From NCBI RefSeq assembly GCF_003194565.2, contig NZ_QICH01000001.1, forward strand, positions 682,001 through 746,000: a stretch of 64,000 nt of DNA, written 5' to 3'. A model generated the notes under the pieces. The model was not told the origin of the DNA. It saw nothing but the letters and a program-made list of their open reading frames with translations, and did no database searches. Positions 10,090 through 19,581 of the stretch are shown one piece after another (position 1 is the stretch's first letter; the number at the start of each line of letters is the position of its first letter). Position numbers and translations under genes: made by a program. This DNA is from Kangiella spongicola. GTDB taxonomy: Bacteria; Pseudomonadota; Gammaproteobacteria; Enterobacterales; Kangiellaceae.

Positions 10090-11337
10090 ATGTCTGAAAC
10101 TACAACGATTAAACCTATAAAGATCAATCCGACAACGAGCAGTGAGCGCTACCACGCTCTCGATCTGATTCGTGGCATAGCGGTGGCGGGTATTCTCATT
10201 ATGAATATCTATGCTTTCGCTAATATCTATGCCTATTACGTTAACCCGATGGCCTTAGGCACACCCTCCGATATCGACCTTTATACTTGGGTTATGACGC
10301 ATATTTTCGCGGATCAAAAATTTTATACGCTTTTCTCAATGCTTTTTGGTGCTGGAATAATGCTAATGGCGCAACGCGCTCAAGCTAATGGCTTGCCTAG
10401 CGCCGGCTTGCACTACAGGCGGATGCTGTGGTTACTCGCTATCGGCATCATACATGCCATATTTATTTGGTACGGCGATATTCTGGTCACTTATGCCATT
10501 ACTGGGCTCTGGGTTTACCTTTTCGCACGAAGCACTGGTGCTTCGACTAAACTTATCGTTGGCGGTATTTTTATCGCTATTATGATTGGCCTTATGAGCT
10601 TGCTTGCCCTTTTTGTGGGGGATATGCCTGCAGAAGATTTGTCCGACATGATGGATATGTTTGCTCCCTCAGATGAATTCATTACGCAAGAAACCGCGGT
10701 ATACACCAGTGATTATGCCTCACAACTTGACCACCGCACCGAGTTCTTTCTGGCTAACCTTCCGATGATGGCGCTATTCTTCGGACTCTTTCGAATCGGC
10801 GGCTCGATGTTACTCGGTATGGGGCTTTATCAGCTAGGTATTTTAACAGCTGAACGCAGTCGTTCTTTTTATATCAAATTGATGCTGTTCGGCTTTATCA
10901 TCGGCTTTGGTATTACCGCCTACGATACTTACGCACTGCTAGAGTCTAATTTCAGCCTTAATACTTCAATGCTGTCGTTTATGTCGCTGAACAGCATGGG
11001 CGCTGTTTTCGTCGCTTTGGGTTATATTGCGTTGTTTTGTTTGTGGGTAAAGTCCAACAGATTCATTGCCTTTAGGAAACGCCTCGAAGCGGTTGGTCGC
11101 ATGGCTTTCACCAACTACATTTCGCAAAGCATTATTTGTACCCTTATTTTTTACAGCCACGGCTTTGGTCTTTTTGGTCAGCTCGATCGCTACCAGTTAA
11201 TGATCATTGTTGCCATTATTTTTATGGCACAACTACTATGGTCCCCTTGGTGGTTAGCGCGTTTCCAGTTCGGTCCCCTCGAATGGTTGTGGCGTAGCCT
11301 CAGTTACGGCCGTAAACAACCTTTTAGGAAAGTTTAA
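10090..11337 (+). CDS. DUF418 family membrane protein (YeiB-like)
   Basis: A polytopic inner-membrane protein of about 415 residues. It opens with the family-typical RYHALDLIRGIAVAGILIMN, and FYTLFSMLFGAGIML follows in the next helices. About ten hydrophobic segments are visible. The C-terminal DUF418 region includes GRMAFTNYISQSII and ends with FQFGPLEWLWRSLSYG, the usual family ending. AAGGG at 10079-10083 is correctly spaced for the ATG at 10090, not for the ATG at 10084. Substrate or function is unknown in the family. It overlaps the next gene by one base (TAATG). Confidence 0.9.
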   Translation: MSETTTIKPIKINPTTSSERYHALDLIRGIAVAGILIMNIYAFANIYAYYVNPMALGTPSDIDLYTWVMTHIFADQKFYTLFSMLFGAGIMLMAQRAQANGLPSAGLHYRRMLWLLAIGIIHAIFIWYGDILVTYAITGLWVYLFARSTGASTKLIVGGIFIAIMIGLMSLLALFVGDMPAEDLSDMMDMFAPSDEFITQETAVYTSDYASQLDHRTEFFLANLPMMALFFGLFRIGGSMLLGMGLYQLGILTAERSRSFYIKLMLFGFIIGFGITAYDTYALLESNFSLNTSMLSFMSLNSMGAVFVALGYIALFCLWVKSNRFIAFRKRLEAVGRMAFTNYISQSIICTLIFYSHGFGLFGQLDRYQLMIIVAIIFMAQLLWSPWWLARFQFGPLEWLWRSLSYGRKQPFRKV

Positions 11338-12167
11338 TGCAGGATATTGATAGCCCTCTGATTCTCGACGTTCGTCCGCATAATCATTATTTAAGCGGAC
11401 ATCTTCCGGGGGCCGTGCATTTTAATCTTTTAGACGGGCCGGACTTATGGCACGAACTTCCGCCTAAGAACATTCCGCTGCACCTGTGTGTGTTAAAAGA
11501 GCAAGCTGAGACTGCGATTCAACTGCTAAACCAACACCGATATGACGTCGTTAAAGTAACGACTCATGAGGAATTGGCTAAGTTGGAACTCAACACGGGC
11601 GCTGGTAGCAATCGTTCTTGGCGCGGCAACCCTCTCTTGGAGCATCATGCAGATTTACTCAAGTGCACAATTGATTCTGAGCTAGAGAAACCTCTTGTTC
11701 TCGATATCGGCTGTGGCTCTGGTCGCGATAGTGTTTTGTTAGCCCAGCTTGGTTTCCGCGTTATTGCCATTGATAACCAAGCTAAAGCATTAGAGCGGCT
11801 CCAAATCTCTGCACAAAACTGGAATGTGGCGGTCACTCCTAAGTTGATGGACTGTAAAAACCAAATGGACGACACCATAGAGTTAATTATTCAGCAACAG
11901 CCTGCCCTTATCATGCAAAGTCGTTTTCTGCACAGGCCATTGCTTGATGTCTATAAAGAGTATTTACCCGTTAACAGTAAAGTGGCCATCCATACCTTTC
12001 TCGAAGGAGCTGCTGATTTCGGCAGCCCAAAAAATCCGGACTTTTTACTCAAAAACAATGAATTAGCGGAACGCTTCGCAGATTGGTCAGTCCTACTCGA
12101 TCAAGTACACACACTTGATGACGGACGTCCTCTGTCTTTGTTCGTGGCACAAAAAGTAACGCTTTAA
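11337..12167 (+). CDS. Rhodanese-like domain fused to SAM-dependent methyltransferase
   Basis: This 276-residue two-domain protein has an N-terminal rhodanese-like domain at about 1-90. It shows LILDVRPHNHYLSGHLPGAVHFNL, but the active-site loop reads LCVLKEQAET: a Cys is present, while the usual CxxGxRS loop is not, so sulphurtransferase activity is doubtful. A Rossmann methyltransferase domain starts near residue 115 with motif I VLDIGCGSGRDS and acidic motif II AIDNQ. The start overlaps the DUF418 gene stop by one base. Substrate is unknown. Confidence 0.85.
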   Translation: MQDIDSPLILDVRPHNHYLSGHLPGAVHFNLLDGPDLWHELPPKNIPLHLCVLKEQAETAIQLLNQHRYDVVKVTTHEELAKLELNTGAGSNRSWRGNPLLEHHADLLKCTIDSELEKPLVLDIGCGSGRDSVLLAQLGFRVIAIDNQAKALERLQISAQNWNVAVTPKLMDCKNQMDDTIELIIQQQPALIMQSRFLHRPLLDVYKEYLPVNSKVAIHTFLEGAADFGSPKNPDFLLKNNELAERFADWSVLLDQVHTLDDGRPLSLFVAQKVTL

Positions 12168-12222
12168 AGCGGTTGACTTGTCGCGCTTAGACCACGATCA
12201 TAATAGACAGAGGCTATCAATT

Positions 12223-13140
12223 ATGACACTAACAGAGTTTAAATATATTGTTGCAGTAGCGCGCGAACGTCATTTTGGACGTGCGGCTGAAGCATGTTTT
12301 GTCAGCCAACCGACACTCAGTGTTGGCGTAAAAAAATTAGAGCAACAGCTTGGTATTGCGATCTTTGAGCGTAGTAAATCTGACGTTCGCACTACGCCAC
12401 AAGGTGAATTAGTGGTCGAGCAGGCACAGCGTATTCTTGAACAGGTCAGCCAGCTCAAGCAAATCGCTAAGGTTAATTCCGATCAGCTAGATGGCCCACT
12501 TAAAATTGGCGCCATTTTTACTATTGGTCCCTATTTATTTCCTTCACTGATTCCACAGTTGCGCGAATTAGCGCCGAAAATGCCACTGCATATTGATGAA
12601 GATTATACTCATAACTTGAGAACCAAACTGCGTAATGGCGAAGTAGATGCCATCATCGTAGCCTTACCATTCGTTGAGCCAGAAGTTGAAGTAGTCCCGC
12701 TTTATCAAGAAGAGTTCATTGCGCTACTTCCTGAAAAACATCCTTGGGTAAAACGCGAAACTTTAGCTATTTCGGATATTGCCGACGAAGTCATGATTAT
12801 GCTTGGCGCGGGGCACTGCTTCCGCGATCAAGTGCTAGAAGCTTGTCCGCAATGCCGTGATAACAGCCTTAATCCGCAAAAAGATTGGATCACGGGTAGC
12901 TCAATCGAAACCATCAGACAGATGGTGGCGAGTGGTCTAGGTATTAGCGTCATTCCCAAATCGGCCGCCGATTTTCATAACGAAAAACTGGGCTTAGTGA
13001 CGCGTGAATTTGATCAGCCTAAACCCAGCCGCCAAGTAGCGCTAGCTTACCGCCGAAGCTTCCCGCGTAAAAAGGCGCTAGAGCTTATTAAGCAGGGGCT
13101 AAATAATATTGAGGTTCCAGGAACTCGGCTGATTGAATAA
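12223..13140 (+). CDS. oxyR: Hydrogen peroxide-sensing regulator OxyR
   Basis: A LysR-type regulator of 305 residues, the same length as E. coli OxyR. The N-terminal helix-turn-helix includes FGRAAEACFVSQPTLSVGVKKLE. The regulatory domain carries GHCFRDQVLEAC with Cys199 and Cys208 at exactly the positions of the peroxide-reactive pair in E. coli, plus a further Cys211. The ATG at 12223 is chosen because AGAGG lies nine bases upstream and the LysR fold begins at once; a longer frame from 12178 lacks these features. It overlaps recG by one base. Confidence 0.95.
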   Translation: MTLTEFKYIVAVARERHFGRAAEACFVSQPTLSVGVKKLEQQLGIAIFERSKSDVRTTPQGELVVEQAQRILEQVSQLKQIAKVNSDQLDGPLKIGAIFTIGPYLFPSLIPQLRELAPKMPLHIDEDYTHNLRTKLRNGEVDAIIVALPFVEPEVEVVPLYQEEFIALLPEKHPWVKRETLAISDIADEVMIMLGAGHCFRDQVLEACPQCRDNSLNPQKDWITGSSIETIRQMVASGLGISVIPKSAADFHNEKLGLVTREFDQPKPSRQVALAYRRSFPRKKALELIKQGLNNIEVPGTRLIE

Positions 13141-15242
13141 TGGCTATCTCTAAACTTGCTTCCGACATTAATCTCGCCAAACTGGACTGCACCAGCTTAA
13201 AAGGTGTTGGTCCAAAGCTTGCCGAGAAACTTGAACGTATTCATGTTCATAATGTTCTCGACTTATTGCTCCACCTGCCTAATCGCTACGAAGATAGGAC
13301 GCAAATTAAAACTATCGCCAGTTTACAGGATGGTGATCGAGCCTTAATTAAAGTTCAGGTTGAGATGAGCCAGGTCAAATTTGGCAAGCGCCGTTCATTA
13401 GTTTGTCGTGCTAGCGATCAAACCGCCAGTATCGACTTTCGCTTTTTCTACTTTAACAAAAGCCAGCAACAACGCTTAGAAAAAGGTGCTGAGTTTTATG
13501 CCTTCGGCGAAGTTCGTCGCTTTGGTTATCAATACTCTATGGTTCACCCTGAATTAACGCCTGTAGATTCTACCAACGCTGCGCCTCTATTAGATAGCTT
13601 AACGCCGGTTTATCCGACAACTGATGGTCTACATCAAAACAGCCTGCGCCAGTTAACGCGACAAGCGGTTGAGCTACTGAAAAAGCACCCGATTGATAAT
13701 CTATTACCACAAGCAGTCCAACAGCAATTTAAGTTGCCTGATATCAATAGCGCGTTATCCTGGATTCATAAGCCACCTAAAGACGCCAAGCCTGAGGCAC
13801 TTCATAAGTTTAACTCCCCTTCGGCTAAGCAACTGATTTGTGAAGAATTAATCGCCCACCAGCTCAGCATGATTTTGCAACGCAATAAACAGCAGCAACA
13901 ACTGGCTTTTGCCATGCAGGGCTCAGGTAAATTACAGCGCAAATTATTAGCACAACTCCCCTTTACTCCTACGGCAGCACAAACGCGAGTCAGCGCTGAA
14001 ATCATTAAAGACTTAAGTTCCGACAAGCCGATGCTTCGATTATTACAGGGCGACGTAGGCGCCGGTAAAACCTTGGTTGCTGCTATGGCGGCGTTACAAG
14101 CTATTGAGGCAGGCTACCAAGTCGCGATTATGGCTCCTACTGAAATTCTAGCCGAGCAACATTACCTATCTTTTTCAGCTTGGATGCAAGAACTCGGAAT
14201 TCACACCACATTTTTGGTGAGTAAGCTTCCTGCGAAAGAAAAGAAAGACGCTTTAGCCCAAATCGCTGAGGGGAAAAGCCAGCTTATTATTGGTACTCAT
14301 GCCTTGTTCCAAAAAGAGGTTCGGTATCACAATTTAGGTTTCGCCATCATCGATGAACAGCACCGTTTTGGTGTAAACCAGCGATTAGCGCTGAAACAAA
14401 AGGCACCGGACGGCTATCAACTTCACCAACTGATGATGACAGCCACGCCAATTCCGCGAACGCTTTCGATGACGGTTTATGCCGATATGGATGTCTCAAT
14501 TATCGATGAGTTGCCACCTGGACGAACGCCGGTACAAACTGTGGCGCTATCCGATCAAAGGCGCGAGCAAGTTATCCAACGAATTGCCACCGCTTGTCAG
14601 CAAGAAAATCGCCAGGTCTATTGGGTCTGTACGCTGATTGATGAGTCGGAAGAGGTGCAATGCCAGGCCGCCGAAACTACCGCTAACCAGCTTTCCGAAC
14701 AACTACCTAACTTAAAAGTTGGTTTAGTCCACGGGCGCCTAAAAAGCGAGCAAAAACAAATGGTGATGGACAAGTTCAAGCAAAACGAGCTCGATATTTT
14801 GGTCGCTACTACCGTGATAGAAGTTGGCGTGGACGTTCCTAATGCTAGCTTAATGATTATCGAAAACCCGGAGCGCTTAGGTTTATCACAACTTCACCAA
14901 CTGCGTGGGCGTGTCGGTCGTGGCTCCGTAGAAAGTCACTGTGTATTACTGTATCAACAACCTTTATCTAATAATGCCAAAGCTCGGATTCAGGTCATGC
15001 GCGATACTAATGATGGCTTTGTGATTGCAGAAGAAGATCTTAAATTGCGTGGCCCGGGGGAATTACTGGGTACGCGTCAAACTGGTGACGTCGGATTACG
15101 TTTTGCAGATTTAGTGCGCGACGCCGAGCTTGTTGAAGAGCTTCAACAAATCGCCAAGCAGCTAGCGCATGAGTCACCACAAGTAGCCGAAAAGATTAGT
15201 CAACGCTGGCTTGGCTCACGCCAAGAGTTTGCTGACGTTTAG
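13140..15242 (+). CDS. recG: ATP-dependent DNA helicase RecG
   Basis: This 700-residue enzyme remodels stalled replication forks and branch-migrates Holliday junctions. The N-terminal wedge/OB domain precedes a superfamily 2 helicase core. Visible motifs are Walker A GDVGAGKTLVA near residue 305, DEQHRFG (motif II), TATPIPRT (motif III), TTVIEVGVDVPNA (motif V) and QLRGRVGRG (motif VI). The C-terminal GELLGTRQTG segment is typical of RecG. The ATG at 13140 shares its A with the oxyR stop. The following 276 nt to mdh hold no gene. Confidence 0.97.
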   Translation: MAISKLASDINLAKLDCTSLKGVGPKLAEKLERIHVHNVLDLLLHLPNRYEDRTQIKTIASLQDGDRALIKVQVEMSQVKFGKRRSLVCRASDQTASIDFRFFYFNKSQQQRLEKGAEFYAFGEVRRFGYQYSMVHPELTPVDSTNAAPLLDSLTPVYPTTDGLHQNSLRQLTRQAVELLKKHPIDNLLPQAVQQQFKLPDINSALSWIHKPPKDAKPEALHKFNSPSAKQLICEELIAHQLSMILQRNKQQQQLAFAMQGSGKLQRKLLAQLPFTPTAAQTRVSAEIIKDLSSDKPMLRLLQGDVGAGKTLVAAMAALQAIEAGYQVAIMAPTEILAEQHYLSFSAWMQELGIHTTFLVSKLPAKEKKDALAQIAEGKSQLIIGTHALFQKEVRYHNLGFAIIDEQHRFGVNQRLALKQKAPDGYQLHQLMMTATPIPRTLSMTVYADMDVSIIDELPPGRTPVQTVALSDQRREQVIQRIATACQQENRQVYWVCTLIDESEEVQCQAAETTANQLSEQLPNLKVGLVHGRLKSEQKQMVMDKFKQNELDILVATTVIEVGVDVPNASLMIIENPERLGLSQLHQLRGRVGRGSVESHCVLLYQQPLSNNAKARIQVMRDTNDGFVIAEEDLKLRGPGELLGTRQTGDVGLRFADLVRDAELVEELQQIAKQLAHESPQVAEKISQRWLGSRQEFADV

Positions 15243-15518
15243 TAACTATCACCTTTAACCATCCTAACTGTTTGCCCCTCTCAATGCCGTAATTGCGAGG
15301 GAGTTGCGTGAGCGTGGTAATCTCCGCTAAAAGACTGTGTCATCAAATACTAACTCCAGTCTTGCTTTGCAGACTTCTGGACCTTTGAAATACCGCATCA
15401 GGCTGTGCTTTTACAACATACCACTGACTTCTAAAGCACGCTAGTTATGGGATTTACAGCACTTTTATGTTAAAGTTGCGCCTTAATTAAGACATCCATT
15501 AACGATGAGGATTCAGGA

Positions 15519-16496
15519 ATGAAAGAGCCTGTTCGCGTTACGGTAACCGGAGCAGCCGGTCAAATTTGTTATTCTTTACTTTTCCGCATTGCCAGCGGTG
15601 AAATGCTAGGCAAAGATCAACCAGTTATTTTAAACCTATTAGAAATCACTCCAGCACTAAAAGTCTGCGAAGCGGTAGCTATGGAGCTAAACGACTGCGC
15701 ATTCCCACTAGTGAAAGACGTGGTTGTAACTGACGATCCGGCAGTTGCTTTCAAAGATTCTAAGATCGGCTTGATGGTTGGCGCTAAGCCTCGCGGCCCA
15801 GGCATGGAGCGTAAAGACCTTATCGCTGATAACGGCAAAATTTTCAGTTCACTTGGCAAAGTGATCGATGAAGTTGCTGATAAGAACATCCGCATCTGTG
15901 TTGTTGGTAACCCAGCAAACACTAACGCTTATATCTTGGCTGCGAACGCACCAAGCATTAACCAGCGTAACATCACGGCTCTAACACGTCTTGACCATAA
16001 CCGCGCAATCTATCAGCTAGCTGAAAAGTCTGGTACTGATATTGCAGCTGTTAAGAAAATGACAATCTGGGGTAACCACTCAGTAACTCAGGTTCCAGAC
16101 ATCACTTTCACGCAAATCAACGGCTCAAATGCTGCCGACATGGTTGACGCGACTTGGGCTAAAGAAGAGTTTATCCCAACAGTTGCTAAGCGTGGCGCAG
16201 CAGTAATCGCAGCTCGTGGTGCATCTTCAGCAGCATCAGCAGCTAACGCGATTCTTGATCACATGCGTGATTGGGTCCTAGGTTCTGAGTCTGACGATTG
16301 GGTTTCTATGGCAGTTCCTTCAGACGGCAGCTATGGCGTCGAAAAAGGTCTTATCTACTCTTACCCAGTAGTTTGCAAAGACGGCGATTATGAAATCGTT
16401 CAAGAACTAGAAGTATCTGATTTCATCAAAGGTAAAATGGTTGAATCAGAAACTGAACTTAAAGAAGAACGCGATACAGTAGCAGACTTACTGTAA
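15519..16496 (+). CDS. mdh: Malate dehydrogenase
   Basis: Oxidises malate to oxaloacetate with NAD in the TCA cycle. At 325 residues it is the cytosolic-like, MDH type 2 form rather than the E. coli form. The N-terminal nucleotide motif is [12 protein letters not shown], the substrate-binding [13 protein letters not shown] loop is present, and [11 protein letters not shown] and the catalytic IWGNHS (His) follow. GAGG lies eight bases before the ATG. It is monocistronic, with a strong terminator downstream. Confidence 0.96.
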   Translation: MKEPVRVTVTGAAGQICYSLLFRIASGEMLGKDQPVILNLLEITPALKVCEAVAMELNDCAFPLVKDVVVTDDPAVAFKDSKIGLMVGAKPRGPGMERKDLIADNGKIFSSLGKVIDEVADKNIRICVVGNPANTNAYILAANAPSINQRNITALTRLDHNRAIYQLAEKSGTDIAAVKKMTIWGNHSVTQVPDITFTQINGSNAADMVDATWAKEEFIPTVAKRGAAVIAARGASSAASAANAILDHMRDWVLGSESDDWVSMAVPSDGSYGVEKGLIYSYPVVCKDGDYEIVQELEVSDFIKGKMVESETELKEERDTVADLL

Positions 16497-16517
16497 GTAC
16501 TTTCTTTTTATTAAAAG

Positions 16518-16548
16518 CCAGCGTATCGTAAGGTATGCTGGTTTTTTT
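16518..16548 (+). terminator. Rho-independent terminator of mdh
   Basis: A ten-pair stem (16518-16527 with 16532-16541, two G-U pairs) closes a GTAA tetraloop and is followed by seven T at 16542-16548. It lies 21 nt after the mdh stop. Confidence 0.92.
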
Positions 16549-16563
16549 GTTTAGTACTTTCCC

Positions 16564-17073
16564 ATGATTATTACCCAAACCGAGCGTTTAACCATTCGTT
16601 ATATAGAAGACAAAGATGCCTCTTTCTTGTTAGATCTTTATAACCAACCAGCTTTTCTAGAGAATATTGGCGATCGTGGCGTTCACGACCTAGGTAGCGC
16701 ACAAGAATTTATCAAGAGCATTCGACAGCGCTATGAAAAGTTCGGATTCTGGTTGTATCTACTCGAAGAAACCTCTACCGGCCAACCTGTTGGCGTTAAT
16801 GGTTTACTACAGCGCGACTTCCTCGATTCACCAGATATCGGCTTTGGTATCGACCAAAAGCATTGGCGCAAAGGCTATGCTTATGAATCAAGCCAAGCAA
16901 TAATCAAGCATGCTCGTGAGTTGAGCCATGAAAAGTTACTCGCCATCACCAGCCCGAAAAACGCAAACTCGATAAATCTGCTCTTAAAACTCGGCTTCGA
17001 CTTTTCAAAGTGTGACGATTTAGAAGGTCGTGGAGAGCTAGTTAACCTGTATGAAATCAAGCTGTTACAATAA
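16564..17073 (+). CDS. GNAT family N-acetyltransferase (RimJ/RimL-like)
   Basis: This 169-residue protein begins IITQTERLTIRYIEDKDASFLLDLYNQPAF, the usual opening of the RimJ/RimL-type acetyltransferase group. The acetyl-CoA region includes IGFGIDQKHWRKGYAYESSQAII, corresponding to motif A. LLLKLGFDF near the C-terminus is also typical. The substrate cannot be predicted. It stands alone between the mdh terminator and yccF. Confidence 0.88.
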   Translation: MIITQTERLTIRYIEDKDASFLLDLYNQPAFLENIGDRGVHDLGSAQEFIKSIRQRYEKFGFWLYLLEETSTGQPVGVNGLLQRDFLDSPDIGFGIDQKHWRKGYAYESSQAIIKHARELSHEKLLAITSPKNANSINLLLKLGFDFSKCDDLEGRGELVNLYEIKLLQ

Positions 17074-17209
17074 TTTCCATTGATTTTATACGGACACACT
17101 TACTAACATTTACGCACCGTTTGTTGCGACTTGTTACTACTCTTACACACGTTTCTGGTATTAAATAAAAGTATGACTCTTTTAGAACCAATCCATTAAG
17201 GAAAACTTG

Positions 17210-17611
17210 ATGTCACTATTACTAAATATTCTTTGGCTTATCTTTGGCGGCTTTTTCGTTTCGATGGGCTATATCGCAGGTGGTATCGCTTTGTGTTTCA
17301 CCATTATCGGGATTCCATGGGGTGTACAATGCTTTAAGCTTGCTATCTTTGCCCTATTCCCTTTCGGACAAGATACGCGTATGGCCGAGCGTCCTGCCAC
17401 TCAGGACTTAATCAACGTCATCTTAAATATTATATGGCTAATCTTTGGCGGGATCTGGATTATGATTAACCACCTGTTTTGGGGTGTGGTGCTGTGTATT
17501 ACCATTATCGGTATACCTTTCGGCATACAGCACTTTAAAATGGTTAAGATTGCCATTTGGCCATTCGGTAGAGAAATCTACGGCCTCAGAAATGGTGAGC
17601 GTTTGTTTTAA
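17210..17611 (+). CDS. yccF: YccF domain membrane protein
   Basis: This 133-residue inner-membrane protein consists of two tandem YccF repeats. Each reads as ILWLIFGG, a hydrophobic segment, then FTIIGIPWG or ITIIGIPFG and a PFG motif. About four membrane segments are expected. The ATG at 17210 is preferred over the TTG at 17207 because AAGG lies eight bases upstream. The molecular role of the family is not known. Confidence 0.92.
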   Translation: MSLLLNILWLIFGGFFVSMGYIAGGIALCFTIIGIPWGVQCFKLAIFALFPFGQDTRMAERPATQDLINVILNIIWLIFGGIWIMINHLFWGVVLCITIIGIPFGIQHFKMVKIAIWPFGREIYGLRNGERLF

Positions 17612-17626
17612 AACATACACCTGCTA

Positions 17627-17653
17627 GCTAGGCAGCTTATTAAGCTGCCTAGC
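17627..17653. terminator. Bidirectional terminator-like hairpin between convergent genes
   Basis: A perfect 12-pair stem (17627-17638 with 17642-17653) with a three-base loop sits between yccF and the convergent thioesterase gene. It overlaps the thioesterase stop codon. T-rich but interrupted tracts flank both sides. Confidence 0.75.
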
Positions 17654-18086
17654 CAATTAATTGTCTTTTCTTTACTACAGCCAATGTTAAGCGCGAAATA
17701 CAGCTAAGTTTATTATTCGAATCGTACAGCTTAATTTCCCAAACCTGTGACTTACTGCCTGCATGAACCTGCTCGGCACGGCCTCGAACGACACCTGAGC
17801 GAACACCTCGCAGATGATTACCGTTTACTTCTTGGCCAACACAAATGTACTTTTCGGGATCAATGGTTAGCATACCACCAATCGAGCCTAGTGTTTCCGC
17901 TAGTACAATATTCGCACCGCCGTGGACTAAGCCATAGGGCTGGAACGTTCGGTGATCTGCAGGCATGGTGCCTTCTAAATAATCATCACCAACTTCTGTT
18001 ACTTCGATCCCTATGTGTTCTAAAAGCGTTCCCTTGCTCCAACTATTTATTTCTTCTAAATCAGGCTCGTTAAACCAAATACTCAA
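17649..18086 (-). CDS. Hotdog-fold acyl-CoA thioesterase (PaaI/MenI-like)
   Basis: A hotdog thioesterase similar to YdiI/MenI. YLEGTMPADHRTFQPYGLVHGGAN spans the central helix, and VLAETLGS carries the catalytic acidic residue. The family hydrolyses acyl-CoA esters; the substrate here (DHNA-CoA or other) cannot be assigned. A GTG at 18098 would give 149 residues but has no ribosome site. The TTG at 18086 is preceded by GGAG six bases upstream, and gives a 145-residue protein starting SIWFNEP after the initiator, which matches the YdiI start. I therefore prefer 18086, with moderate certainty. Confidence 0.85.
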   Translation of the reverse strand: MSIWFNEPDLEEINSWSKGTLLEHIGIEVTEVGDDYLEGTMPADHRTFQPYGLVHGGANIVLAETLGSIGGMLTIDPEKYICVGQEVNGNHLRGVRSGVVRGRAEQVHAGSKSQVWEIKLYDSNNKLSCISRLTLAVVKKRQLIG

Positions 18087-18134
18087 AACTTTCTCCACGT
18101 TCGATTAATTTTTTATGTGCCCTTAAAAAAAGTT

Positions 18135-18680
18135 CTAGCCGCCAACTCGCTGTAACTCCACAAACTGATAGTAATATTTATTCTTTTCATCAGGTTGATG
18201 TTTTTCGCGTGAGACTTCTCGCCACTCATGATGCGTCCAGTCAGGGAATCGTGCGTCGCCGTCCACGTCGAGATCAATAAAGGTGAGGTAGAGCTTATCG
18301 GCTTGGTCGATCATTTGTCCGTAAATATTAGCGCCGCCGATAATCATTATTTCGTCTTCACTCTTCTCTAATTCAAGAGCTATTTCAAGAGCAGCATCGA
18401 GACTGGTCACGACCTCGCAGTGCTCGTTATGGAAGTCTGATCGATAATCAGGATTTCGGCTGATAATAATATTTTTACGGCCAGGCAATACCATGCCAAT
18501 CGACTCATGGGTTTTGCGCCCCATGATGACTGGCTTGCCTAGAGTAACGGCTTTAAAGTGCTTTAAATCAGCGGGCAGATGCCACGGCATTTGGTTGTCT
18601 TTGCCAATGACTCGATCGTTCGCCATGGCGACGATTAAGCTGATAATTGGCTTCTTCTTTTCATCAAGAAACTTCGCCAT
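18135..18680 (-). CDS. folA: Dihydrofolate reductase
   Basis: Reduces dihydrofolate to tetrahydrofolate with NADPH, regenerating the folate oxidised by thymidylate synthase. The 181-residue protein shows ISLIVAMANDRVIGKDNQMPWHLPADL, which includes the active-site acidic Asp. The NADPH-binding VIMGRKTHESIG and IMIIGGANIYG follow. The ATG at 18680 lies 1 nt beyond the thyA stop (TAATATG), so the pair is coupled; the open frame continues upstream into thyA but that part is not coding. Confidence 0.95.
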   Translation of the reverse strand: MAKFLDEKKKPIISLIVAMANDRVIGKDNQMPWHLPADLKHFKAVTLGKPVIMGRKTHESIGMVLPGRKNIIISRNPDYRSDFHNEHCEVVTSLDAALEIALELEKSEDEIMIIGGANIYGQMIDQADKLYLTFIDLDVDGDARFPDWTHHEWREVSREKHQPDEKNKYYYQFVELQRVGG

Positions 18681-18681
18681 A

Positions 18682-19476
18682 TTACACCGCCACAGGTGCT
18701 TTAATGTGTGGATGGCTTTCGTAACCAACGATTTCAAAGTCTTCGAAGTCGTAATCAAACAATGAGTCAGGCTTACGTTTTATGTTGAGCTTTGGTAAAG
18801 GTAAAGGCTCACGCGATAACTGTTCTTTGGCTTGCTCAAAATGATTGCTATATAAATGTGTATCGCCGCCAGTCCAAATAAATTCACCGACGTCTAGGCC
18901 AGCTTGCTCCGCCATCATGTGCGTTAATAGCGCATAAGAAGCAATGTTAAACGGCACGCCTAGGAAGATATCTGCACTGCGCTGATAGAGCTGGCACGAT
19001 AATTTGCCGTTAGCAACGTAAAACTGGAATAACGAATGGCATGGCGGTAGCGCCATTTCGTCGGCAACGCCTGGATTGTAAGCGACCACCATAAGGCGTC
19101 GGCTGTTTGGGTTGCTCTTAATTTGTTCAAGAACATTACTGATTTGGTCGATAGTCGTGCCGTCTGGCTTTTTCCAAGAACGCCATTGTTCACCATAGAC
19201 AGGGCCAAGATCACCATTCTCATCAGCCCATTCGTCCCAAATCTTAACACCGTTGTCTTTTAGATATTTGATATTGGTATCGCCGTTTAGGAACCATAGC
19301 AATTCATATATGATCGAGCGTAGATGTAGCTTCTTGGTTGTGACAAGCGGAAAGCCTTGTTGGAGGTCAAATCGCATCTGGTAGCCAAACACGCTACGAG
19401 TACCTGTTCCTGTTCTGTCGCCTTTATCTTCGCCATTTTCAAGTACATGGCGCATCATGTCTAAGTATTGTTTCAT
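18682..19476 (-). CDS. thyA: Thymidylate synthase
   Basis: Converts dUMP to dTMP using methylene-tetrahydrofolate. It has 264 residues, the same as E. coli ThyA, with the catalytic Cys146 in [13 protein letters not shown]. The dUMP-phosphate Arg pair is in [10 protein letters not shown], and [18 protein letters not shown] is conserved. It forms an operon with folA. The lgt-thyA order is the common gammaproteobacterial arrangement. Confidence 0.98.
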   Translation of the reverse strand: MKQYLDMMRHVLENGEDKGDRTGTGTRSVFGYQMRFDLQQGFPLVTTKKLHLRSIIYELLWFLNGDTNIKYLKDNGVKIWDEWADENGDLGPVYGEQWRSWKKPDGTTIDQISNVLEQIKSNPNSRRLMVVAYNPGVADEMALPPCHSLFQFYVANGKLSCQLYQRSADIFLGVPFNIASYALLTHMMAEQAGLDVGEFIWTGGDTHLYSNHFEQAKEQLSREPLPLPKLNIKRKPDSLFDYDFEDFEIVGYESHPHIKAPVAV

Positions 19477-19581
19477 AAGATCCGCTTCATCATTAATTGT
19501 TCACAATGCCAGTCTACAACTCATAAGATCCTGAATCCAGTTCAGGGTGGCAGCCCTTAAATGTTCCCAGCCCTGTCTGCA

